The position numbers were made by a program, and so were the translations under genes. A DNA stretch of 64,000 bases from Leclercia sp. LSNIH1 (lineage in GTDB: Bacteria > Pseudomonadota > Gammaproteobacteria > Enterobacterales > Enterobacteriaceae), in contig NZ_CP026167.1 of the NCBI RefSeq assembly GCF_002902985.1, forward strand, positions 3,534,001 to 3,598,000, read 5' to 3'. This document shows, one piece after another, positions 27,759-36,919 of this stretch. The stretch's first letter is position 1; each line of letters starts with the position of its first letter. The notes beneath the pieces are model-generated. The model worked only from the letters and a program-made list of their open reading frames with translations. It was not told where the DNA came from and did no database searches.

Positions 27759-28022
27759 TTAACGTACCGCCGCTTGTGGCAAGCTGGAAATTAACTGGCA
27801 GCCACAAGCGCACCGGTGGCCATGGAATGCAACGGGTACACCGTGATCCATAAAAGTGGGATGCCCTTCAGCAATAACATTTTGTCCATGACCTATGATT
27901 GGGCAAAATACAGGATCCCCCAACCGCGCCACGCCGATGCCCCCAAATTTCATATTAAGGGAGCCACTTAGCACTTTACCGCCACCGGTATGCGTATCGC
28001 CTATACGAATGATTCCTTTCAT
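27759..28022 (-). CDS. PAAR-domain T6SS spike-tip protein (copy 2)
   Basis: 87 aa, a stand-alone PAAR domain. It has the usual start MKGIIRIGDTHTGGGKVLSG, the metal-binding His/Cys residues (DPVFCP, HGHRCACGC) and no C-terminal extension. PAAR proteins cap the VgrG trimer and help load effectors. AAGGGGAG precedes the ATG. It is one of two PAAR genes in the island; the other is at 36190-36447. It forms a two-gene unit with the membrane protein downstream. Confidence 0.9.
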   Translation of the reverse strand: MKGIIRIGDTHTGGGKVLSGSLNMKFGGIGVARLGDPVFCPIIGHGQNVIAEGHPTFMDHGVPVAFHGHRCACGCQLISSLPQAAVR

Positions 28023-28062
28023 GGGTTTACTCCCCTTAGTTGCGTTAACAACGCTGCGATCG

Positions 28063-28090
28063 CTTACTGCTCATAATAAAGAGCAGTAAG
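28063..28090. other. Hairpin between Sel1 lipoprotein and PAAR genes
   Basis: CTTACTGCTC (28063-28072), eight-base loop, GAGCAGTAAG (28081-28090), a perfect 10-bp stem in the 169-bp gap. It has no U-run on the minus strand. It may mark an mRNA processing point or a cassette boundary. Confidence 0.4.
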
Positions 28091-28191
28091 TGATGCATTT
28101 GTTTTGGATAAAAATCGATTAGCTGCAGAAACGCATAGCCGCTTATGGAGCTCAACTTGCCGCTGCGACACAGCAGCCGGGCTAGGCTGGT

Positions 28192-29229
28192 TTAGTCGAA
28201 ATCAGGGGATTCGGGCAGCGGCCTGCCCGTCTCCGGGTTGAGCTGCTTCGCTTTCGCCAGCGCCGCTATCAGCGCCGCGCTGGGTTTTGGCGGTGGCACA
28301 TTGGCCTTCCACGCTTCCAGCCATTTAAGTCTGCCATCCCACTCCGGGAGCGGCGCGGGGGGGAGTGGAACGATATCATTGATTTCCGGAACCGTAGGGT
28401 GGGCCCAGGAATACTTCGCCAGCACTTTGCCTATCTGCTCGTAGCGCCGGGCACGCTCCGGATCTTTTTCTAATGCCAGATAAAACAGTCTGTCCGTTGG
28501 TTCGGGGCCGGCAAAACCGTGCCCCAGGAAACCCGCAGAACCTGAGTCTCCCGCTCTCACCCCCAACTGGAATGCCTCAACTGCCTCCGGATATTTTTTC
28601 TCAATCGCAAGCATATTGCCTAATGAATTAGCCGCTTTCCCCTCACCCTGCTTAGCAGCACAGTAGAGCATCTGCATGGCTATCTGTGGTGCCATTTTTG
28701 CCGGAGAAAGTTTTTCACCGATATAAGCCTGTGCCTGAGGGTTACCCTCATCCGCTGCCTTGCGATAGTAGCGCAGCGCCATCTCCGGATCCTGCGCCAG
28801 TCCTGCCGCACCGTGCTCCAGATAGATGGCAATAAAGTAGTATCCGGTCGCTATGTTCGCATCAATCAGTTGCTGACTCAGGCGCAGACGCTCATGACTG
28901 CTCAGCGAAAAACGCCCGCGCAGCGCTCCGTTCTGCAGGTTGATACTGGCTTTGTAATGCCCGTTTTCTGCTGCAATACGGTACAGGCGCGCAATTTCCG
29001 CATCCACATCTTTATCCCGGTTGATCAGGTTGTTTTTCTGCAACCAGCGGGCATAGTTAAACAGCACATCAGCATCTGCTTCAGGAATAATCTGGTGTTT
29101 ACAGGTAAACGCAAGCCGGGGGTTAATATCGGTCAGCGGGTTCATGGGCGCATTCCTGTAGGTCATGCTCTGGTCACAGGCGACCAGTAACAGGCAGCCC
29201 AGCACTGTCTGTATGACTGTCCTTTTCAT
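28192..29229 (-). CDS. Sel1-repeat lipoprotein, C-terminally short copy (candidate Tli5-type immunity)
   Basis: 345 aa from ATG 29229; an in-frame GTG three codons earlier is possible. The lipobox is LLVAC with Asp at +2, the inner-membrane retention signal. Several Sel1/TPR-like repeats follow (for example MALRYYRKAADEGNPQAQAY). It is almost the same protein as its neighbour at 29296-30567 but stops after PLPESPDFD, lacking the last ~75 residues. Sel1 lipoproteins are known immunity partners of Tle5 phospholipase D effectors (Pseudomonas PldB), and a Tle5 remnant lies just upstream. It is therefore probably a truncated duplicate of an immunity gene. Confidence 0.75.
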   Translation of the reverse strand: MKRTVIQTVLGCLLLVACDQSMTYRNAPMNPLTDINPRLAFTCKHQIIPEADADVLFNYARWLQKNNLINRDKDVDAEIARLYRIAAENGHYKASINLQNGALRGRFSLSSHERLRLSQQLIDANIATGYYFIAIYLEHGAAGLAQDPEMALRYYRKAADEGNPQAQAYIGEKLSPAKMAPQIAMQMLYCAAKQGEGKAANSLGNMLAIEKKYPEAVEAFQLGVRAGDSGSAGFLGHGFAGPEPTDRLFYLALEKDPERARRYEQIGKVLAKYSWAHPTVPEINDIVPLPPAPLPEWDGRLKWLEAWKANVPPPKPSAALIAALAKAKQLNPETGRPLPESPDFD

Positions 29230-29295
29230 CCCTCTCACTCTCTTTCCCTAATGTCAGTGCATTAACGCCAGCGATAACTCGCTGCCGGAAGAGTC

Positions 29296-30567
29296 TTACG
29301 CCTCGCCCACCAGACGCCAGTCCACCGGTCTTTCCTCCCGGAGCCACTTATCCTGCAGCGGCCAGGGGCGTGAACGAAACATCTCCACCGCCTGTGTCGG
29401 CATCACAGTACCCTCGCGGAAGTAACGGATAGTGTTATCAGCGGAGCCATCATGGGGTATCCATGCCGGCTGCCAGTAGCCGCTTTTGGGGCACGGTTCA
29501 CCGCTGCGGCACATCAGCTGCGCCACGCTGTCCTTCTCAAAATCCGGGGATTCGGGCAGCGGCCTGCCCGTCTCCGGGTTGAGCTGCTTCGCTTTCGCCA
29601 GCGCCGCTATCAGCGCCGCGCTGGGTTTTGGCGGTGGCACATTGGCCTTCCACGCTTCCAGCCATTTAAGTTTTCCGTCCCACTCAGGGAGCGGCGCAGG
29701 GGGGAGAGGTACGATATCATTGATTTCCGGAACCGTAGGGTGGGCCCAGGAGTATTTTGCCAGCACTTTGCCTATCTGCTCGTAACGCCGGGCACGCTCG
29801 TCGTCTTTTGGCAGGCCCAGATAGTACAGAGTATTTGTTGGTTCGGGGCCGGCAAAACCGTGCTCCATGAAACTGGCTGAACCTGAATCTCCTGCTGCAA
29901 CTCCTAGCTGGAATGCCTCAACGGCTTCCGGATATTTATCATCAATTGCAAGCATTATTCCTAATGATTTAGCAGCTTTCCCTGCACCCTGCTTAGCAGC
30001 ACAGTAGAGCATCTGCATGGCTATCTGTGGTGCCATTTTTGCCGGAGAAAGTTTTTCACCGATATAAGCCTGTGCCTGAGGGTTACCCTCATCCGCCGCC
30101 TTGCGGTAATAGCGCAGCGCCATCTCCGGATCCTGCGCCAGTCCTGCCGCACCGTGCTCCAGATAGATGGCAATAAAGTAGTATCCGGTCGCTATTTTTG
30201 CATCGATCAGTTGCTGGCTCAGGCGCAGACGCTCAGGACTGCTCAGCGAAAAACGCCCGCGCAGTGCCCCGTTCTGCAGGTTGATACTGGCTTTGTAATG
30301 CCCGTTTTCTGCCGCAATACGGTACAGGCGCGCAATTTCTACATCCACCGTTTTATCCCGGTTAATCAGATTGTTTTTCTGCAACCAACGGGCATAGTTA
30401 AACAGCACATCTGCATCAGCATCTGCTTCAGGAATAATCTGGTGTTTACAGGTAAACGCCAGCCGGGCGTTAATATCGGTCAGCGGGTCCATGGGCGCAT
30501 CCTTGTGGGTATTGTTCTGGTCACAGGCGACCAGAAGCAGGCAGAATAAAATTAAGAGTCGTTTCAT
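29296..30567 (-). CDS. Sel1-repeat lipoprotein (candidate Tli5-type immunity)
   Basis: 423 aa. Signal MKRLLILFCLLLVAC with Asp at +2 predicts an inner-membrane-anchored periplasmic protein. Sel1 repeats occupy about 90-260, and a conserved C-terminal module (PPPKPSAALIAALAKAKQLN to VDWRLVGEA) about 310-423. Its start overlaps the stop of the truncated phospholipase D gene. The shared order tle5-then-Sel1-lipoprotein is the known effector-immunity arrangement. Relative to the short copy it has an extra Ala-Asp pair (EADADADV against EADADV), from a GCATCT-type hexamer slip. Confidence 0.8.
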   Translation of the reverse strand: MKRLLILFCLLLVACDQNNTHKDAPMDPLTDINARLAFTCKHQIIPEADADADVLFNYARWLQKNNLINRDKTVDVEIARLYRIAAENGHYKASINLQNGALRGRFSLSSPERLRLSQQLIDAKIATGYYFIAIYLEHGAAGLAQDPEMALRYYRKAADEGNPQAQAYIGEKLSPAKMAPQIAMQMLYCAAKQGAGKAAKSLGIMLAIDDKYPEAVEAFQLGVAAGDSGSASFMEHGFAGPEPTNTLYYLGLPKDDERARRYEQIGKVLAKYSWAHPTVPEINDIVPLPPAPLPEWDGKLKWLEAWKANVPPPKPSAALIAALAKAKQLNPETGRPLPESPDFEKDSVAQLMCRSGEPCPKSGYWQPAWIPHDGSADNTIRYFREGTVMPTQAVEMFRSRPWPLQDKWLREERPVDWRLVGEA

Positions 30568-31613
30568 CAGTCCAGGTCACTCAGCGTCGGTTTGTTATAG
30601 AAGAATTTAATCAGTGAAGCTTCGGGACGTTTTTTTCCTGAGCCCTGATATTTTTCATTTTTATCCAGAAGATCCCCCCATTCCTTAAATGCCTTCGCCG
30701 GATCATCCTGCCCCCCTTTCCCATTAGTATGCAGATTCCATAACCGCCGCCGTAAATCCCGCGTCACGCTAGCCCACTCATGAGCAATATTCATTTCACT
30801 GTCCACCTGCATACTGCGCGTATTGATATTGGCTGAGCCATGTGTGGTAAACACATCATTCACAATCATTAATTTGGAATGAATATAAACAGGCATCCAT
30901 TCATCCGCCGGCGAGTCTGGTGCGACTAATGAACAGATATGAACCTTCAAGCCGGGGCGTTCTTCAGGCAGTATCTCACTGTTTTGAATTTCATCCGCCC
31001 TCTTTTTAAAATCAGCAATTTTCTCACTTACCTCGCGGTTATATTTATGTATTTCGCCCGGGTCGATATACCCAGGCGCACTACTGAACCTTTCTTTACT
31101 AAGTTGGCCGACCTTACGCAGTCTGGTCACTTCAGGAATAGTATTAGCCTGGCCGAGCGTCTCCAGCATGCGCTGGGTATTAACGGTTCCGGCGCCAATA
31201 CCTTCATCTGTTACGTTAGTCACAACAAAAAGATATAATTCGCGTCCCGCTTTACTCTGTCTTTCCGCAATCTGATTAATCAGTTCCGCCAGCGGCGGCC
31301 AGCGGAAATACTGATTTTCGATATAGATAAATTGTGTCGCATTATTCACCGCCTTCAGATAGAGCGTCTCAATATCCTGTTTCCCTGCCTGCGCCTGAGT
31401 TCGTAATAACTGTGCCAGTAATGGAGTGCCGTAATCAGGTCTTGGTTTCAGATTTTTAGCCACAACAGCAGCATTGCGGATAGTCAGCAGATCCTGACCG
31501 GTTTCTTTATACCACGCCGTGGCAAAATTATGGTGAAGATGCTCCAGAATCGGGCCGGTGACCTGGCTGGAAATATCCTGCCGCGGCAGTTTACCATTCT
31601 GTCTGTAAACCAG
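30567..31613 (-). pseudogene. 5'-truncated Tle5-type phospholipase D effector
   Basis: The frame is open from 31613 down to the stop and reads DISSQVTGPILEHLHHNFATAW, typical internal Tle5 sequence, then ends with one HKD motif (HSKLMIVND near 214 of the GTG-initiated ORF at 31463). Tle5 enzymes need two HKD motifs; the N-terminal half with the first is missing. The only start codons are internal, such as GTG 31463. The 5' end overlaps the tssM stop (31591), so a deletion has joined tssM to the middle of this gene. Without the first HKD no phospholipase activity is expected. Full-length Tle5 cleaves phosphatidylethanolamine in target membranes. Confidence 0.85.
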
Positions 31614-33351
31614 TTACTGATGCCCTGACGCTGAATATGGCTTTCGGAAGAGTGAAGTTACGTAACTTCAGCAGCGCCAACGGCCCTTCGCCAGCCTCGG
31701 TTCGCAGGGTATAGTTCAACGGCCTGCCGTCGTGCGCTCGCCAGCTCAGACTCCAGCTGCTTCCCGATCCGGCATAACGACTTACGGTGGCCTGATCAAG
31801 CAGGCGAATCCAACCCCAGACGCCGGACATGTCAGCATACTGCCGTGTTCCGGCCTGGGTGCTTACCCAGCTGAGGGCCGCACCTGGACCCTCTGTATCA
31901 GCAGGCCAGTTAATCCTTTTCCAGGTGGGCATCTGATTCATATAGGTGAGCTTCTGGCTGTCGATCACCAGCGTGGTTTGCATAATGCCATCGGCCGTAC
32001 CGGGGCGAAGCTCAAACGACAGCCCGGCCTCCCCTCGAGTAAACACCACATCAGAAATGTGGCTCAGGGTATCCACTGCCTGTAAGAATTCCGGATTAAA
32101 GGTCAGGCCCTGAGCGTTGATGCTGTCCGGTACCCAGTGACTCCCCTCTTTATGGAGCACGCCATTAAGTCGGGTCTGCAAAAAGCGGGTGATACGCCCG
32201 GAATCGGCATTAAGGTATTTCGCCAACAAAGGAAGCGACACCTCGCCGCTCGCATCTTTAAACGGATATCGTCCACCAAAAGCCGTATTCCAGTCATTTA
32301 CCACTGCACTTTGCCACTGCGAGTTAAGGCTTTCTGCTGCAGGCGTCAGTACCTGTTGCCAGGCCTGCTCCATCGGACGCACAAATACCGTCTGCCCGAA
32401 ACCACTCCACTCCTGGCCGAGCCCCGCCGCCACCAGACTGCCGTAATCGCGGGTTTCGGTTAAATCCACCGCCTTACCCTGAAACACGGTCTGCGCCAGT
32501 GCCTGGGTCATCGCCTGCGGGTCAGCAGCATTGGTCACCTGCTGAAGGCGCAGGCGCACCTGAGTCACGCGGGTGAGGAAGGTCTGCAGGTTCAGACTGC
32601 TGGTCTGTGTTCCCCCCTCGCGATTGTCCATCAGCGCCAGCACCGGGCCGAAGGTGGCATCCAGTGGACCGTGCGTACCCCCGCTCTGGTCAATGACTGG
32701 CTGTTTATCACTGCCCAGAAGGTGTTTAGCGGATTTCACCAGTGAATCCGCTATCGCTTCACCGGTCTCTCCGGCGCGTCCCTGAACGTTAAGAGTATTC
32801 ATCAGCGCCACCAGTGGAGACTGACGGACATCCGCCATCAGGGTGAGTTGGTCAATAGCATCTGACAGGGTGGCTACTTTTCGAAGCCGCAGGCTGTTGA
32901 GAAAATCCAGCCAGGCGCCGCTGTAATCCGCGAAATAGCGTGCCGTCAGGCGTTGTTTCAGCGCCTCCGGCGAGACCTGCTGCGTCATGCGTTGCTGGCT
33001 GTCACTCAGCACCCAGTCCATTTCTTCGCGACGTTCCTTTACTATCTTATCGATGGCGGGCAGTACCGCTTCGTCCCAGGCCTGTCGGGTAAACATCCCC
33101 GGTACGACCCCATCGGTGGTGAACAGGCGCGACGCCTCCGTGTCGCCGGTCATGTCAGCCAGACGCATATCGGCATACTGGTTCGCCACCTGCGCGAGCA
33201 TCTTCTGGTAGAGCGTGGACTCGCTGTTGCGCCTCCCCATCTGGCGTATTAACAGGGTGCGGGCCTGGCTGACCAGCATGTCGTCGGCATGCAGACGCCA
33301 CTGAGGATGTGACATGAGGCTGGCGCCGTAAAAGGCCAGCAGCGACGGCCC
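31591..33351 (-). pseudogene. tssM: TssM C-terminal part, separated by an in-frame stop
   Basis: 574 codons from ATG 33315, or 586 if counted from just after the TGA. This is the periplasmic IcmF-related and DUF1215 region of TssM, with the C-terminal beta-sandwich that contacts TssJ. It continues the frame of the N-terminal part exactly: 12 sense codons (GPSLLAFYGASL) lie between the TGA at 33352-33354 and the first ATG. As an independent product it would lack the membrane anchors. The last residues (SVTGLQTEW) look atypical and lie at the junction with the tle5 remnant, so the native end may be lost. Confidence 0.85.
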
Positions 33352-34983
33352 TCAGCCCTGCCAGACGCTGCCTGTCACGCCTGAACGCTGCGGCCAGTCG
33401 TGCATCAGCGTAGCGGAGAACCACGCGGCGTCCATTTTTTCCGGACGTGCGAGCATCAGATAAAGTTTTAACTGGTCGTAAGCGGATTTTGCCAGCCTTT
33501 CACGCAGCGGGCTTTCTGGAGGGAGTTGCACGAATGCATACAGCTCCTGGTGAAGATGCTTTGCAGCCGCATCGCGCAATAGCGGCTGTGCCAGTTCCCC
33601 GTAGCGCGGATAGAGTGCCGACAGCAGAGCATTGTTCTGGCTCAGGCCGCCACGGGTGTACCAGGGTACGCCGTGCTGTGATCGGTATTCCAGCCGGGCA
33701 AGGGTCTTCTGTAGTTCAGTCAGGGCCTGCAAACGTGCTACCGGCGGCTGCTTTTCTGCCGACGCCTTCTGCAGTTGCTCCTGTGCAGTTGCCACCAGGC
33801 TGCGGTTGGCAATAAATGAGACAGCCATCGACGCGCCCCAAAGGAGGAGCAGAGCAGCAGCGGTGAGGGCATATGCCTTCGTCCAGGAAAACCCCGTTTT
33901 CTGCGCCTGTAGTCCAGCGGGTAAAGAGAGAACAGAATCCTGAATGATATCCCAGCGGTTATCACGTCCCCAGTGATGTTTCACGCTGCGTTCACCGCCG
34001 ACAGTCGCCGGGCTGAAGATCACGCCGGCCAGCGGCAGCGGACGGTACGGATTAACCAGCACTGATAACGGCTCCGCTACCGTTTCCGGTTTACGGGTAA
34101 GCTGGTCGGCCAGGCTGAGCAGGAAATGATATTGTGGGTCAGTGCATGCCTGCTGTATCCCCTGCCCGGTCAGGTGCGGTATCAATCCGGCCAGTTGTGC
34201 GGCGAGCGTCTGCGGAGAGCATTTTGCGGGCAACAGGCAGCCCACTGGCTGAGTGATGCGTCCCGGCTGGTCACCGGAACAGGAATGCAGCGACCAGACA
34301 TACAGGGGAAGTTTCCAGCCCAAGACTACATAGCGGCGGCTCAGGGCATGGGATAGTAAATCCATGGTGTCCAGTGAGAGTGCGGGACTCGCGCTGCCCT
34401 CTATATCTGGCAGTCTGTCCAGACCTGACGTCACCCAAACCATACCGTCCGCGGGGCGACGGCGCAGTTTACGTAGAGCAATCAGCCAGTCGGAATCCAG
34501 ATGGGTCGCCGGATCACCCCCCCACAGCAACAGTGTTCCCTGATCTTCCTGCCAGAGTTCCTGCGTGAGTTTTGGGGTGAGCCGCTCAATATCAACCACG
34601 CTTCCGGTAACGAGCAAAATACGGGTTTTGCGTGACCATGTGCGACCGTAAATATGGCGAAGATACAGACGAATACTCTTGAGCTCCTCATTGTATTTGC
34701 CCACTTGAGCAGATAATAAATCGTCCCGATGAGGTCTTTTGCCTGACAATTCCCGGAGTTGCTGGATAAAGCTCTGTGAGATGAACCACTGCCCCAGCCG
34801 GGCAAATACATCGTCAAAGAACAGAATAAATAAACAAGCACCAGCTACAGCCAGCGATAAAGCCAGTTTTTCCTCTGTAGTAATAAGATGAACGAGAGGG
34901 TTTTCAATCCAGATAAGAAAGCCACCGACGACCACAATCAGCAGGATAATTAACCATGAACTGAGGCGCTTTTTCTTTTTCAC
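33352..34983 (-). CDS. tssM: TssM N-terminal part (IcmF/VasK inner-membrane T6SS protein), truncated
   Basis: 543 aa ending at an in-frame TGA (33352-33354). Two N-terminal transmembrane helices (about 10-28 and 40-57), a cytoplasmic domain, then a third helix (about 373-393) and the start of the periplasmic region. Full TssM would be ~1130 residues with the downstream part. The cytoplasmic domain lacks a Walker A motif (LLVTGSVVDIERL where GxxxxGKT would be expected). TssM with TssL and TssJ forms the membrane complex that docks the baseplate, so truncation before the TssJ-binding domain should abolish secretion. AAAGGAAAG precedes the ATG. Confidence 0.88.
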   Translation of the reverse strand: MKKKKRLSSWLIILLIVVVGGFLIWIENPLVHLITTEEKLALSLAVAGACLFILFFDDVFARLGQWFISQSFIQQLRELSGKRPHRDDLLSAQVGKYNEELKSIRLYLRHIYGRTWSRKTRILLVTGSVVDIERLTPKLTQELWQEDQGTLLLWGGDPATHLDSDWLIALRKLRRRPADGMVWVTSGLDRLPDIEGSASPALSLDTMDLLSHALSRRYVVLGWKLPLYVWSLHSCSGDQPGRITQPVGCLLPAKCSPQTLAAQLAGLIPHLTGQGIQQACTDPQYHFLLSLADQLTRKPETVAEPLSVLVNPYRPLPLAGVIFSPATVGGERSVKHHWGRDNRWDIIQDSVLSLPAGLQAQKTGFSWTKAYALTAAALLLLWGASMAVSFIANRSLVATAQEQLQKASAEKQPPVARLQALTELQKTLARLEYRSQHGVPWYTRGGLSQNNALLSALYPRYGELAQPLLRDAAAKHLHQELYAFVQLPPESPLRERLAKSAYDQLKLYLMLARPEKMDAAWFSATLMHDWPQRSGVTGSVWQG

Positions 34984-35004
34984 ATCGCTTTCCTTTGCGT
35001 AAGA

Positions 35005-36186
35005 TTAAGCGGGACGGACAATCACCATTTGTATGGTTTTAGCGTCAGCTATCAGCCATTGAGCCAACCCTGAAACAGTAGCGTGCTCACAAGCGCAAAT
35101 TAACATGATGTTGCCTACAGCCGTCCCCGGTTTGCCAAAAACATCATCCAAAATCATTTCTCCTTTCTTTCCTTTCAAATAGCCCTGCTTATCCATTGAT
35201 TGAAGAAGGTTAACCAGCACATCGCCATTTACCTGCGAGCGCCATAAATACCAGGGTGAATCGGGGGTCATCTTTCCCCAGCAAGCCACATCAGTAACAG
35301 ATTCGTCATTCCTATCAACAACAACCGGACGATGTATCCAAATTTGCGGCTTTGTGTGCTGCCGCTCCAGCCATGAGGGAGATGCCAGCAATAGGGCAGA
35401 TACTGATTCCGCTTGTTGATTGCGGGGCTGGAGAAACAAATTGATCTCAATGGAAAGAACAAGCGATGCATCTTTCCTGTCAAGCCATTCATCTATCCAC
35501 ATCACTCCATCGTTATGCTTAACAATATTGACTCTATGTACAGCAACTGATGCCGGAAATATCTTTTGCCAGATATCGAGAATATGTTCATTGTCCAGCG
35601 TGCCATCATGAAGAAGGCGGACAGACAGATTACCGGTAAACTGAAGCAACTCAGCATTCAGTTGGCTGACAACATGTTTAAGTAATGACTCAAGCCGTGA
35701 CTGATATCCTGTTTCAAGGAATATTGTTAATGGAGGAGAAAGTGAGGCCGTAGTCAGCACCGACTGGTGGGTCAGAGAATACTGTGTCTGAAGGGCTGTC
35801 CCACCTCGTAAAAGCGCTACAAAAAGTTTGTTACTGGCAATCGGTGTAACATAGCTCATTCCCAGTACGCCAACTGCTCGTTGACCCAGAATAATTTGCT
35901 CGTCATACTGTTTCTGATGTAAATGATTCCACCAAAGTATGCCATCGCGTTTGTTCTCATAGTGCCGCAACCGGATAATGTAACCTGCCAGCCCAAAAGC
36001 GAAAGGGGTCACCAGCGTACAGTACCAGAACCAGGCAGAATGCGTGGATAGCCCCCTGGGCCAGAGATAAAGCGCCAGTGTTGCCCCCGCAACCACACAT
36101 AATGCAATTACGATTAACCAGCGCGACTTATCCGGAGGAAGAGGTAGCTGCTTCATCTTCGGGTTTTGTTTAAGATCAACTGGCAT
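35005..36186 (-). CDS. PAAR-linked membrane protein (copy 1), unknown function
   Basis: 393 aa. Two transmembrane helices (about 22-43 and 50-70) precede a soluble domain that has no recognised catalytic motif. It is a diverged paralogue of the protein at 26521-27756, sharing the N-terminal MPVDLKQ, the helix hairpin and motifs such as MWIDEWLDRKDASLVLSIEI. It begins 3 bases after the PAAR stop and ends 21 bases before tssM. A gene of this type between paar and tssM suggests either an accessory to the membrane complex or a cargo; duplication together with PAAR argues for the latter. Confidence 0.75.
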   Translation of the reverse strand: MPVDLKQNPKMKQLPLPPDKSRWLIVIALCVVAGATLALYLWPRGLSTHSAWFWYCTLVTPFAFGLAGYIIRLRHYENKRDGILWWNHLHQKQYDEQIILGQRAVGVLGMSYVTPIASNKLFVALLRGGTALQTQYSLTHQSVLTTASLSPPLTIFLETGYQSRLESLLKHVVSQLNAELLQFTGNLSVRLLHDGTLDNEHILDIWQKIFPASVAVHRVNIVKHNDGVMWIDEWLDRKDASLVLSIEINLFLQPRNQQAESVSALLLASPSWLERQHTKPQIWIHRPVVVDRNDESVTDVACWGKMTPDSPWYLWRSQVNGDVLVNLLQSMDKQGYLKGKKGEMILDDVFGKPGTAVGNIMLICACEHATVSGLAQWLIADAKTIQMVIVRPA

Positions 36187-36189
36187 AAA

Positions 36190-36447
36190 TTAGCGCTTTC
36201 CGGCATTGGGTAATGAAGAAATCAACGTACAACCACAGCCACAACGATGACCATGCAGAGCAACTGGCTTTCCATTAATCTTTGAGCCTTCATCACCCTC
36301 TATAATATAAGTCTCGCCATGTACGGGACAGAATACTTTATCCATTAGGCAGGCTACTTCCAGCCCCATAAATTTCACACCGGAACTACCTTCAAGTACG
36401 GTGCCACCATGGGTAGTTTTATCATAAATACGAATAACACCATGCAT
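36190..36447 (-). CDS. PAAR-domain T6SS spike-tip protein (copy 1)
   Basis: 85 aa. Same architecture as the PAAR at 27759-28022 but clearly diverged (start MHGVIRIYDKTTHGGTVLEG; HGHRCGCGCTLISSLP at the end). The CP-HGE and HGHRCGCG residues suit zinc binding at the tip. AAGGAGG lies 5 bases before the ATG. A decayed ORF ends 9 bases upstream, and the membrane protein follows 3 bases downstream. Confidence 0.9.
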   Translation of the reverse strand: MHGVIRIYDKTTHGGTVLEGSSGVKFMGLEVACLMDKVFCPVHGETYIIEGDEGSKINGKPVALHGHRCGCGCTLISSLPNAGKR

Positions 36448-36456
36448 AATCCCTCC

Positions 36457-36887
36457 TTATGCCAGAAAATACATCGTCCCGAATAAGACTATCAATATAA
36501 GAATCGACCAAGCCAAATTGAAACAATACTTACCAACAAAGTTTTTTTCGATCCCCCAACCGGATTTATTAATCACCTCAAAAACAGGTTTTTTCTATCT
36601 GCGTTACTAAATTCATCAGAGTGTTGTTCTCCAATCGTACCATCCGTTTTTATTCCCCATGATTTTCCGAGACTAAACTCCTTGCGCCTTCCCCATTGCG
36701 CTTGTTTCTTGAAACCAACTCGGCCTGTACTTATCCCCGCTTTGATTGTCGGGTATTGACTCAGATCACAGCTCGCGCAACTGATTAATAAACCAGAAAA
36801 ACCACTGTTTAATAAAACAATTTTTAATGATCTGTCCCTGACACCGGAACTCGCTCAAGAACGGTTCCGCCAGGGGAGTTTTTTCAT
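36457..36887 (-). pseudogene. Decayed small membrane/lipoprotein-like gene upstream of PAAR
   Basis: Starting at ATG 36887 (MKKLPWRNRS) the frame meets TGA after 10 codons. It then reads on through a signal-like stretch (KIVLLNSGFSGLLISCASCD) to ...EQHSDEFSNADRK. Restoring one A in the A6 run (about 36595) continues the frame as KPVFEVINKSGWGIEKN to a C-terminal transmembrane helix (LAWSILILIVLFGTMYFLA) and TAA at 36457. With the base restored the length is 144 codons. The good reading in two pieces suggests a gene with a nonsense and a frameshift change. It may once have belonged to the PAAR cassette. Identity unknown. Confidence 0.55.
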
Positions 36888-36919
36888 TAATACGAATGCA
36901 TAAAAATCTAACTGCAAAA

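Noticed and set aside
33352..33354. TGA in tssM as selenocysteine
   Set aside because: No SECIS-like hairpin is apparent just after it, TssM is not a selenoprotein family, and a simple mutation or assembly error explains it.
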